From contig JAPQWV010000017.1 in NCBI GenBank assembly GCA_027422505.1, positions 19,965,501-20,029,500 of the forward strand: a DNA stretch of 64,000 nucleotides. The letters are read 5' to 3'. The first letter of the stretch is position 1. Each line of letters opens with the position of its first letter. Position numbers and translations under genes: made by a program. A model generated the notes under the pieces. It was not told the origin of the DNA, did no database searches, and saw only the letters and a program-made list of their open reading frames with translations. This document shows, piece after piece, positions 45,458-55,738 of this stretch. The DNA comes from Craterostigma plantagineum. Taxonomy: Eukaryota; Streptophyta; Magnoliopsida; Lamiales; Linderniaceae.

Positions 45458-46158
45458 CTATCGGGACTTTGGTACCCATTGTCGTATGGGTCCTCCCTTA
45501 TTAGCAGAAAACGAGTTAGTCGTAAATCGTTTAAAATTAGATTGTGAGCCTAAGTTGGTCGAAGATGTAGTCTTAGGAGTCCATATTTGACTAGGACTTT
45601 GTGACTTGATATCCGACTTAGGAATCCATTTTTGCTTGATTTTACACGGATAAGTAATTCTAGCATGTGAATATGTGCTCCTAGAATGTGTACTTGTAAA
45701 GGTCTTCTCAATACCTAGTCGTAATAAATGCTGTTCGGAACGAATATTGACTGGATACTTCATGCAAGAATACGAGCAAATAGAGTGATAAGCATGTAAA
45801 CTGAAAGTGTCGTAATTCCTACGTGGAGAATGCACATTTTCACGTGAGAATAAGAATTTCGAAAATTATTTTTAAGTCTAGGCTTTTTAAGTAAAACGTT
45901 AGTAGAATCATTTGAAACACACGATGAAGTTTGTGCACTAGAACTTAAATTATTTTTGCGAAAAATTCTCTTGGTGGAGGAAGAGCCACTTTCAAAGTTT
46001 GTACTTCTAAAATTGATGGGCTTTAACGAACATGTAGAAGTAACGGCTTTAAAGATTGGAGTATTTGATCTATTGGCGCTCAAAGGCTCTTTTTCTTTCT
46101 TAACCTGCCTAAAGATTAACTTTTCTTGTGAGGAAGCTTTTAGATTAGATATTTCCAT
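45458..46158 (-). pseudogene. gag-tail-like ORF, copia C copy B (frameshifted)
   Basis: Matches the 233-residue ORF of copy A but is split into 45760-46158 and 45458-45835 by a one-base loss in a T run near 45838. Confidence 0.6.
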
Positions 46159-46540
46159 TAAAAGCGCATTCTTTTCCGCTTCAAAATTCTTTCTTTCCGT
46201 TTCTAATGTAGAATTTAAATCCTCTATTTTCTTAAGAATGGAGGTATATGGACGGAAGAAGAATTTTCAGAATGACGAGATTGTGCTTCCTTGGTCTTAG
46301 AAGTCGCAAAAAAATTTTCTAATTGATTAATCTTAGAATAGAGCTTCCCACGTTCTTCTCTTAAGAAAGCATAGTTATTTTGAACAGTGCTCTTCTCGGC
46401 TTGACAGGCATCTAGACTCTTTCTTAATTCACTAATCTTAGAATTAGATTTATCTATTTTGGCTTCTAGACAAGTGACCTTTTTATTCTCAACTTCTATC
46501 TACACTTAAGGAGACTTTCCTCGTCTAAATTCCTAAGTAG

Positions 46541-47038
46541 TCACTTATGTTTGTTGTCTAGCCTGTCCTCAAGTTCCTTAATTTTTGAGCTATGCGTCTC
46601 TAACTGTGGCATCTTAGTCTCACTAATTGTCAAGCTCTTAGTTAGTTCATCTATTTTCGCATTAGAGCTTCTAAGTTCTAATTCGAGACTAGCTATATTC
46701 TCCTCATACTTAGATATTTTTTCTTCTAACTCTTTTGTACTTTTCTGCTCATTTTTCATGTTAGGATACCTAGTTTGTAAGGATTCTAACATGTTAAACA
46801 ATGTAGAGTTAGAAATCACAGCCTCTTGAGAGGATGTGTTAGTTTCTACTAGCTTCGCAATAATTTTCTCTAAAGAGATAACTCTAGTGTACCAGATATT
46901 GCGATATGTTAGGATAATCTCATATTGTTCAGTGACTTCATTCCACTGAGTTGATTTGAGTTCGAGACGATTTAGCTCAGTTACTTTGTCTTGCAATGTT
47001 TTTACTTCGTCTTGTAATTTCTTTATAGTTGGATTCAT
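46541..47038 (-). CDS. Coiled-coil gag-like protein, copia C copy B
   Basis: 165 residues from MNPTIKKLQDEV, heptad-rich, with only a few differences from copy A: Glu for Asp near the start, Ile for Leu in KISKYEEN, and Lys for Asn near the end. It lacks capsid and zinc domains. Confidence 0.5.
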   Translation of the reverse strand: MNPTIKKLQDEVKTLQDKVTELNRLELKSTQWNEVTEQYEIILTYRNIWYTRVISLEKIIAKLVETNTSSQEAVISNSTLFNMLESLQTRYPNMKNEQKSTKELEEKISKYEENIASLELELRSSNAKIDELTKSLTISETKMPQLETHSSKIKELEDRLDNKHK

Positions 47039-47040
47039 AA

Positions 47041-48680
47041 TTTTTTTATTGTAGTTTAATTTTGGGTTGGATATTTTGATCGTTGACGTGTTTTATGGAT
47101 TTGAATTTTTAATATTGATTAAAATATTTGGCTTTTAAAATTTCAGTTTCGAAAAGATTTTGGTTTTTAAAGTTTGTTTTAAAAATTTAATAGAATATAC
47201 CAAAAGCTTTTTCTATAATGTGCCAATTGTTACTGGTTTTGATCGAAAAAAAATTTACTAAGTGTTTTTTTTAATGTCAATATAAAGCACTGTTTTCGAT
47301 TGTTAGTTTTAATTTTTTTTTTCGACAAGGTACTGTTTCTTGAAAATAGTTTTGAATTTCAAACAGTTAGATATACGATCGTAAAAGTTTTGCCATTTGA
47401 TAAAATGTCGTCGTTTTGAGACTTTAATATTTAAACCTTAATCAAATTTTTCGATCGCAAAAGTTTTGCGGGCGAAAACAAGTTTTGCGACGACTACCTG
47501 TAAAAGCAATTTTAACGATCGAGAAAGTTTAAATTTTTGACTTAGTCAACGCTCGAGAAAGTTTAAAATTGATTTATCTCGTGTGCGGAAGTTTCTCGTG
47601 TGCTAACAGTTAAAAAATTTCTCGGGATTAAATTTCATCACTTAGTCAACTATGTTGTGTTGACTGAGAAAGTTTCGCGCGAGCTAAAAATTGAAATTGA
47701 TTTTTCTCGATCGCTCAAACAGTAAACGTGTAATCATGAAACTTTTCACTAGTCAAAGTAAGGTCGTTGACCAAAAATTGAATGTTTCTCGTGTGTAAGT
47801 TCGCGAACAGTAAAATTGATCAAAATTGAACAGTGTTCTAATTGAAACTCTTTCTCGGTCAAAGTTTCTCGATCGAGATAGTTTCTCGAGTGAAATTGAC
47901 TGTTTTAGATGCTGATGTTAGCGAAAATAATTTTCATGAGGCAAGTGGAAGTTCACTTTTCAAAGGATAAGAATGGAAATGGTATTCGATGATGTGTTAG
48001 TGGAGTAGTGTAACCACGTGTATGCAATCATTTGAGAGAAAATATTTCGACAGCTATGGAATTTCAAAGCAATGCCACGTGAATGATTACGCAATGATGA
48101 CTAAATGCTTTGGAATGATTATTAATTTGACTTTTGCATAAGAACTTCTCTATTACACTTTCTCGATCACTTTTTCGATAATGTGTACTTTTTCGATCAC
48201 GTCTTTTTCGACCAATAGCAATTAAGAACTTCTCGATATAATTTATCGATTGTTACTGTTTTCAATGAATAGTTTCTCGAGCGTATAACTTTTTCGATGG
48301 TTACTATACTAATATGCCATTATATGTTTTACGATGATAACATCGAGAAAGTATTTCGCTGAAACAATACGAGAACTTCACAAATATAAAGTCAATCATA
48401 ACAACTAATGATGCATATTAAGCACGGGTAATCACACAGAAATGATCGAAATCAGTTTCTAACACATGATTAAACCAGAAAACAACAAAATTTGATGAAT
48501 TTTTTTCAGAATTTGATGAATTTTACTAAGAACACGAAGAACATGATTTGTCACGAATCCGATCGAAAACAACAAATTTCTAAAACTCTGGGTAATCGAT
48601 CAAGTCATGCAATTGACAAGAACAAACACTCAATTTAGCACAATCAAAGCAAAATCGGTTCGATTTTTGAAAAATCAGAT
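47041..48680 (-). other. Leader region of copia C with TTTCTCG repeats
   Basis: An AT-rich stretch without ORFs. Between about 47400 and 48400 the plus strand carries many short motifs of the form tttctcg or ttctcgatcg, sometimes as overlapping palindromes such as tttctcgatcgaga. Confidence 0.55.
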
Positions 48681-48953
48681 TAAGAGCTTGAAGAACACTT
48701 TTCAATTAAACCTTCAAAATTTGCTAACATGTGTGGTTCGATCGAAAACAAGCTCAGATCAATTTGAAACACAGAATCGGACCTCAATAACATCAAAACA
48801 AGTCGAATTAAGAAAATCAGCGATGAACGGTGCCAATTTCGCAATGAACAGTGATTTTTCGCGATGAACAGTAACTCGCGAAAAAAAATTAGATTTTCAA
48901 AATTCGATCCTAATTTCAATTCAAATCCTAACACGCTCGGCTCTGATACCAAT

Positions 48954-49316
48954 TGTTAGGACCCCTAGTATCCAACCTAAGATCGAATTACTAAGAATTG
49001 AATAGCAAATCTAAGAAATTCGAGAGCTTACGATTGAGATTTGCTTACGAAGAAAGGTTGGGAGAGAAGCAACGTTGAGAGCACTCAAGGGAGGCGAAAA
49101 TCTTCTCTCTAAATTTTCAATTCTATTTTTCGATCCGAATTTCCTTGTACAACACACTCCTAATTTTCTTAGGAGTTCACTTATATATACCACCTCGTGG
49201 TATATTTACACAAGTAGTCCTACAAAATGACTAATTACAATTTAGCCCAACACTACTAATTGCATAGCAAGACTAAGACAACTATATTATTTGAATACAA
49301 TTAAATAGTTCCAACA
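48954..49316 (-). repeat. LTR of copia element C, copy B
   Basis: 363 bp, TGTTAGGACC to CCAACA, followed by gaact (49317-49321). Same family and insertion point as at 37564-37925 and 21064-21425. Confidence 0.87.
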
Positions 49317-50635
49317 GAACTTCAGCATCAAGCTCCTTGACCTCGTTTGGCACTTTTGGAGTTGATGGGTGAGCTTGAGCCAGACCTTCTCGCCTACGCC
49401 GAACTCCACTGAACGGTGGCCTCGGTCGTAGTACTTCTTCATACGTCGGCTTGCCTTTTCCATGCTATCGCGGGCCTCGTCCCATAGCATCTGGCGGCCG
49501 CGGGCGAACTGGTAGGCGGCAGGGCAGTTCCCATGATTGCTCATGGTCACAGCTTGCAGCGTCAATGGCTGGAAGCCGTACACAACTTCGAAGGGGCTCT
49601 TCGTGGTTGCCGAGGACTTGTGCATGTTATAGCAGAACTGCGCCGACTCGAGGAGGCTAGTCCAGTTGCTGGCTGGCAGCGACGTAGTGGCGGAGGTATT
49701 CCTCGAGAAGCTGGTTCGCACGCTCCGTCTGGCCGTCAGTCTGCGGATGGTAGGCTGACGAGAAGCGTAGCTTGGTGTCGAGTATTTGGAAAATTTGCTG
49801 GCTGGCAGCGACGTAGTGGCGGAGGTATTCCTCGAGAAGCTGGTTCGCACACTCCGTCTGGCCGTCAGTCTGCGGATGGTAGGCTGACGAGAAGCGTAGC
49901 TTGGTGTCGAGTATTTGGAAAAGAGCGGTCCAGAAGTGGCTCATGAAACGAGTGTCATGATCGCTAATAGTCTCTTCCGGAATGCCAAAGTGCTTGACCA
50001 CATTGCGAAAGAACAGGTCGGCCGCCGTGTCGGCCGGACACTCGTAGGGGCAGCCATAAAGACTGCAATTTTCGAAAATCGATCAACGACTACGAAAATA
50101 GATGAGTTACCTTCGCTCTTGGGAAGTCCGACGATGAAGTCCATTGAAATGGATCTCCAGGGGCTAGTCGGGATTGGGAGTGGTCATAGAAGGCCGACAG
50201 GCTTGGCGCGCTCCGTCTTGTCCCGTTGGTAGACGAGGCATGTGCGGACGAAGGCCTCCACATCTTGCTCCATCTTAGGCCAATAGAAACGCCAGGACGG
50301 AGGGCCAACATGCGGCCGGCGCGGGGTGGCCGGCCCATTGCGGCTCGTGATGCTCCTTGAGGAGCTCGTGCCTGAGCTTTCCGGCTGGGACAAAGTAGCA
50401 GTGGCCGTGCATCACGAGCAGGCCTTCCTCGAGCCAGTATCATTTGGCGACTCCGGCTTCGTCTTTAAGCTTCTTGTAGGGGGCGTCGTTCTCAGCATCG
50501 CATCGGATGCGGTCCGCGAAATTGCTTTGGGCGTAGCTAGTTGCGGCTGTTATGATGGCGAGTTACGGCATGCGGCTGAGGGCATCGGCGACTTCGTTCT
50601 GGCGTTCGGGCCTATGGAGCCACTCGAAGTCGACG
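49317..50635 (-). pseudogene. gypsy integrase remnant, copy 3
   Basis: Same integrase motifs as copies 1 and 2 ([71 protein letters not shown]). It carries a tandem duplication of about 129 bp and frameshifts near 50010, 50110 and 50290. Confidence 0.82.
49666..49920. repeat. Two-copy tandem duplication inside integrase, copy 3
   Basis: Two units of about 128 bp, each running from gctggctggcagcgacgtag to gtgtcgagtatttggaaaa. The integrase HPQTDGQ motif is therefore present twice. Copies 1 and 2 have one unit. Confidence 0.85.
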
Positions 50636-51515
50636 ATCTTGCCAAGAAGTTCGAGAACGAGGCCGAGGCCAACCCCCAGTTTCGCGAGGAGATCACGGCT
50701 GAGCTGCGAATGCTGCATCGCCTTGTCTCCCACTCCAAAGGCAGCTCCGCCCCGCGCCCCAAAGTGCCCGAGCCCGAAATTTACAACGGCGTGCGCGAGG
50801 CCAAGGAGCTCGGCAATTTCCTCAACGACATGGATGAATATTTTGAGGCAGCCCATGTGGCTGAGAGTGAGCAAGTTGTGTGTGCTCGCTACCTCACCGA
50901 CGACGCGAAGCTTTGGTGGAGAACCCGCAAGCGCGAGGCCCGTGACAACGAGCAAGCGCGCATCAACACTTGGGCCGAGCTCAAGGCTGAGCTCGAGGTG
51001 CACTTTCTGCCCCAACATAGCGCTTGGCATGCCCGGGATGCCCTACGAAAGCTCAAGCAGACATGTTCAATTCATGACTACGTTAAGAAGTTTCATCTCC
51101 TTATGCTTGACGGGCTGTCCCCGTGGGCGCCAACCGAGCTGGCGCGCCGCAACTTGACGGACATTCAGACGGCCTTCACCGAGGCTGAGCGGCTGCGCGA
51201 CATCCCGCGTCCACAGGCTGCCGTTACAGTACCTAGCGAGCCCGCGGCCAACAATGGCGAGCAGAAACGCGGAAACCGCGGCGGCAAGAACAAAGGCAAG
51301 GGTAAGCAAGCCCAACAACCCGCCAAGAACCCCTCGCAGCCGCAGTCCAACAAGGCGCCCGCCAACAACCAAGGGAAGAAGTGCGGATGCCAGCTGTGCG
51401 GCGGCCCACACCGTTGGTTCCAGTGCCAACACAAGTCGGCCGTTTACTCGGTGGCCACCCTGCTGCAAAAGGCAGCCCCATCCACGAGCGGCGCTTCAAA
51501 AAGGCCGAGAAGGTA
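50636..51515 (+). pseudogene. gypsy gag, copy 3
   Basis: The open frame covers the whole gag: LAKKFENEAEANPQFREEIT, FLNDMDEYFEAAHVAES, YLTDDAKLWWRTRKREA, LDGLSPWAPTELARRN, a basic tail and a zinc knuckle (CQLCGGPHRWFQC). It ends in SKRPRR at the TAA near 51514. Upstream, the open frame runs on into the antisense of integrase and has no natural ATG. The 54-bp segment coding KDISEADKVYK in copy 2 is deleted in frame. Confidence 0.8.
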
Positions 51516-51555
51516 AGAATAAGCTAATGCATGTCCGTACGAGTCGGAGGTAAAG

Positions 51556-52098
51556 ATGGTGGATTCAGGGGCTACCCTTAACTTCATGGCGATGGTGATG
51601 GCGATGGTGGATTCGGGGGCTACCCATAACTTCATGGGCATTGGGATGGCGTGGAACCTTGGGATGAAGATCTGGCCGTACGAGTCGGAGGTGAAGATGG
51701 TAAACCAACTCCAACCCATATCAAGCAAGACCTCGGCCACCATCCGAGTTGGCCATTACTTGGACATTCAGGAGTTCATCACCATGCCCCTCAGCGACTT
51801 CGAGATCATCCTTGGCATGGAATTTCTGACGTCGGCCAAGGCGAGCCTGATGCCCCATCTTAGCGGCCTACTTATTGCGGACGAGTTCCAGCCCGAATTC
51901 ATCCAAGGCCATTACCACGTGGAGGACCAGCCGACAGATTACGAGGCTTCATGTTCGGCCCTGCAGCTGAAGAAGGGCCTAACGCGCGGCGAGCCGACCT
52001 ACCTTGCCTTGGTCCGGCAGTCGAGAAGACGCCGGCCGCGCCCTAGCCGAAGCCTCCCGCCGAAGTCCAGCAAGTTCTCACGCGTTACGACGCGCTGA
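51556..52098 (+). pseudogene. gypsy aspartic protease with doubled active site, copy 3
   Basis: The frame contains MVDSGATLNFMAM and, 17 residues later, MVDSGATHNFMGIGMAWNLG, so the catalytic DSGAT motif is doubled. It continues with NQLQPISSKTSATIRVG, DFEIILGMEFLTSAKASLM and a linker that copy 2 lacks. A frameshift separates it from gag. Confidence 0.78.
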
Positions 52099-52270
52099 TG
52101 CCGGCTGGGCTACCTCGGCAGCTGCCCCCACGTAGGCCCACGGACCATACCATCGAGTTGGAGCCCGGCGCGCGTCCACCTGCGATGGCGCCGTACCGCA
52201 TGCACCCAAGGGAGCTCGACGAGCTTAGGAAGCAGCTAGATGAGCAGCTCGACGCCGGCCTGATTTGCCG
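52068..52270 (+). pseudogene. gypsy RT N-terminal fragment, copy 3
   Basis: MPAGLPRQLPPRRP, HTIELEPGARPP, ELDELRKQLDEQLDAGLICR, cut at the same point as copy 2. Confidence 0.83.
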
Positions 52271-53018
52271 ATACCAAACTTGTCACGACCTTACTTTACT
52301 TAAAATATTTTTCACTAAGAAACAGGACTTGACCGGCCGGCGAAGGTATGGGCGAAACCTTGCCGATAAGCCTAAGACACGCACACACGCCTTGCGGAAA
52401 TGGACACACAAAATTTACTGGAGAATCTCCCAACCCAATCGTTTTATTAATCGGGAGTACACGATATGGCTTTACACTTTCGTATACAAGCAACGAGTTA
52501 CAAGCTATAAGTGCCTAAGCTAAGTGTGTGTGTTTGGAGTGAAGACTAAGCTCAAACTTGTGGCCAAGGAGCTCCTTATATAGGCGCCAAGGAGGGCAGC
52601 CCAATGGTCTTCAAAAATGAGGCCGCGCTCGCACCAATGAACTCGACCAAACTTAGAACACCAAGTATTACGGGAGCGGACTCCCAACCCAATCCTTTTT
52701 TATTAATCGGGGGCTCCGGGTTACGGGGGAGTACAAGTTAAGTCCGAGGACTATCGTGACTCGTACAAGACTCTTTAACGGACGCACACACACACACAAG
52801 TACTAAGCACAAGGCAAATACCAAGTGAACTACTTGACACTCACATTATACCACTCATTAGCTTCAATTTCATGAGTTGAGTAGAAGAAGGCATTCCCTC
52901 TCGTACGGTCATTCCGCATAAGGCTTAGGCGGCTTAGTACGGCCATAGTAAGTCGCTGCCGTGTTGCGTCAAGGGTTCTTAGAAGCGAAAAAAATTCTAA
53001 GGATTTGGGGGCGTGACA
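52271..53018 (-). repeat. Inverted PBS and LTR mosaic, copy 3
   Basis: TGTCACG (52281) to CGTGACA (53018), 738 bp, preceded by ataccaaact. It matches 40639-41380, including the internal orientation switch. Confidence 0.6.
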
Positions 53019-53139
53019 AAAACAGCTAGCAGAGACTCCTCAAGTCTCGGCCTATGTGGGCGCTTGCTTGGCCTGCGTCAGCGCGCCCATTGGCCACCTC
53101 GACCAGCTGCTCTACTCAAAGGCACATCAGCTCTCCTAT
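53019..53139 (+). repeat. Fragment matching 41381-41503
   Basis: aaaacagctagcagagactcc through cagctctcctat matches the start of the plus-strand gypsy LTR region. Homology ends at about 53139, which is the right edge of the whole retroelement nest. Confidence 0.7.
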
Positions 53140-53735
53140 TAACGGGCTCCTTTATTATTTATTCAATATCAATACCTAATATTTTATCTTATATTTTCAG
53201 ATAAATTGGCCCGATACATATTAGATGGGCTTAGACCATACTATTAGCCCAGCTACAAAGCTACCAAGTGAACGCAGGGCCAAAGGCTAAATAGCCCAAA
53301 GAAAAAACCTGCCCTTGAATTCTTGTTTGTGAAATCAAAACTGCGCTTCGGGAAAAAAAGTCATGCTTCTATCCTTGAGCCCACCTAAAGTGGTCCATTT
53401 ACTTTTCGGCCCATTAGGCCCATTTCTGGCGAAGAGTCGAATATTTCGATCGAAATTTATTTACTTATTTATTTTAAAGATTTAATTAAAGACTTATATT
53501 AGGCTGTCTGTCACGTATTTGATGTTTTCGAGATAAGTATCCCGAAAAAGATGGCGTAACATTTACGTCTCATAGTCATAGTCCATGATTTCGAAATTTA
53601 TATATAGTTTCAATAAAGCCCAAAAGTGAAGAACTAACCTTCTTCCGTAATTTTTTTTTTTCACAACTCATTAATAAAAATGTACAAATAAATTCTCAAC
53701 TAAAGGAAAATTGAGAGCTACAGCATAGTAGAGCT
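53140..53735 (+). promoter_or_regulatory. Upstream region of the PXN gene
   Basis: About 600 bp of host-like, AT-rich sequence between the retroelement nest and the PXN start codon. It presumably holds promoter and 5' UTR. No individual site can be fixed. Confidence 0.4.
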
Positions 53736-55308
53736 ATGTCTGACGCTTTGATCAACGGCCTGGCCGGCGCCGGCGGTGGAATCATCTCTCAGCTCATTAC
53801 TTACCCTTTACAAACGGTATGGTTCTCTTTTCCGATCCGATCTCACAATGTTTGTTTCTCATCCTTTCGTTTCCGGCATGTGTTGTCTATTTTATTTGTA
53901 TTTTTCGTTCGTTTTTTTGTGTGATCGTTTTTAGGTCAACACTCGGCAGCAAACGGAGAGAGGTTCGGCGAAGGAGAAGAGAAAACTTACTACTCTAGAG
54001 CAAATGTGTCAGGTAAATCATCGTTTTTTGGTTGAGTTTAATTCCAAAAATTAATATATATTTTTTCGTATTAGATTTTCGGTTTGATTACTTTCAGGTT
54101 GCAAAGCAAGAAGGTTGGGATCGGCTTTACGGAGGTTTAGGTCCGTCGCTCGTCGGCACCGCCGCCTCTTAGGTGAGCTGTTTTATTCACCGACATATAC
54201 TCTTATTTTAGGGCCAATTACTGGTTGCCACGTGGCATTTAGTTTTTTAAAAAACCGAGTGTTATGCTCAAAAACGGAATTGATTGTCGTTTGAAAATGT
54301 TCTTGCGGTGCCAATTACTGTGTTGTGTTGACATGATGGTTGCATTTGATTACTGGTAGAAGAAGATATGGGTCAAATCAAAGCAAAATGAGAATACAAT
54401 GTTAAGGAAACAAAGAACAAGGCTTACTTAACTGTTGTCTTTGCACGTTAAAAATTCTCTTTAATTGCCCTTGAGTCTTGACTATGTTATATAAGGTTGA
54501 TGAGGCTGATATATCCATACATGTAGTGACAAATTTACAGTTATTTTCCATGTAGAAATATACTTGATCAGCTCTTCTATATGCGAGTTTCTGATGTTGA
54601 TTTTCTTGATTTGATAGTTAGTGTGCATATATGTTAAAAGACTTGTATCATTTGTCCATGATGTGATATTTAACTGCAAACTTCAATGTTGGGGTGCATG
54701 TGGTCCCTCAACACAGGAAGGTGTGCCACTAGTTGATAAGTTTCTACGCTTTAGTTTGTGGTTGTTTCGTGTCGTGGTCATCCTCATTTAATAGAGAAGA
54801 ATAATGCCTCTCTGTTAAATACTCAAGGATAATAATGTGCTTGACACGGCGTTGCATTGATGAACTTTATCAATATTTAGAAGGGACGTTTCCCCTTGAG
54901 ATAATAAGGCATGCATAGAATCATATGCGTTGTGCCACATCATTCTTGTCTGGTCATTTTTTTAATTGGATGCTTTAGTGAATGACAATGATTTTACACT
55001 ATGAGCCATCCGAGTAATATGCCAATGCCATGAGAATTTGCTAAGGATGATACCATAATTTAATGCTGTGAATGGATTATCACTCATATTGATGCTTTAG
55101 AGCAATAAATGTTAATGTTTTTGCTCATTAGTAGCTTTGGGACTTCAGAGATTGTTCGTATCTGTAAATTGTAAAAAATGAAAGATTGTGATAGATTCAT
55201 TGAGGTTTGACAGTTTTCAATCATATTTAACGAATCGTAAATTAAATTTTGGCAATGCCCAAGCATTTAGCATTTAACAACAATTTGTTTAATATGCCTC
55301 GTATGTAT

Positions 55309-55319
55309 ATACATATAAA

Positions 55320-55357
<38 letters not shown>

Positions 55358-55366
55358 CGAGAGAGA
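55309..55366. repeat. TA/GA microsatellite in PXN intron 3
   Basis: An alternating TA tract runs into a GA tract with one interruption (gagcga). Confidence 0.85.
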
Positions 55367-55738
55367 GAGGAATTTTATGGTGCTCACCTTATGTGAGCAC
55401 CTTATTGGGTGCCTGTTGATGTGATACCGATTCGTGCCAGTTCAACATCCCACATCGACATCTAAGGTTATGTCGTCTTAATTAACACTTTCTAAGTGTC
55501 GTTAATCGACATTTCGGATGCCGATGTAGCATATTGACGCGATATATTTCACTGACACGTAAAATGTTATGTCAGGCAGTAATATGCCACATCAGCATTC
55601 GAAATGTCGATTAATAGTACCTAGAAGGTGTTAATTAAGACAACATAACCTTAGATATCGATGTGGGATGTCAAAAGTGGCACGAATCGGTGCCACATCA
55701 ACAGGTGCCCACATAAGGTGACGTCATAAAATTCCTCT
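55367..55738. mobile_element. Foldback MITE in PXN intron 3
   Basis: The left half (agaggaattttatg, gttgatgtgataccgattcgtgcc, caacatcccacatcgacatct) returns as its reverse complement in the right half, ending cataaaattcctct. Nearly the whole 372 bp can fold into a hairpin. It lies after a (TA)n(GA)n tract. Family not recognised. Confidence 0.75.

Larger units (their letters stand above)
43834..48953 (-). mobile_element. copia element C internal region, copy B
   Basis: About 5.1 kb of minus-strand internal sequence from the PBS (ggctctgatacca, 48939-48951 on the plus strand) leftwards to an abrupt end at 43834. It carries a non-coding leader of about 1.9 kb, a coiled-coil ORF and a WVPK-containing ORF, then 1.6 kb without ORFs. 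There is no protease, integrase or RT, so it is non-autonomous. Its leader (47040-48680) is missing from copy A. Confidence 0.75.
49317..53018. mobile_element. Rearranged Ty3/gypsy chromovirus, copy 3
   Basis: Minus-strand integrase (49317-50635), plus-strand gag-protease-RT start (50636-52270), inverted PBS and LTR (52271-53018). It is co-linear with copy 2 and shares both strand-switch points. Confidence 0.8.

Noticed and set aside
46541..47038. A host coiled-coil gene
   Set aside because: It lies between a PBS/LTR and a second retroelement-like ORF, and is duplicated together with the element, so it belongs to copia C.
19557..53139. An integrated virus (pararetrovirus) in the nest
   Set aside because: All coding parts match copia or chromovirus retrotransposons with LTRs and tRNA-Met PBS. 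No movement or coat protein motif was seen.
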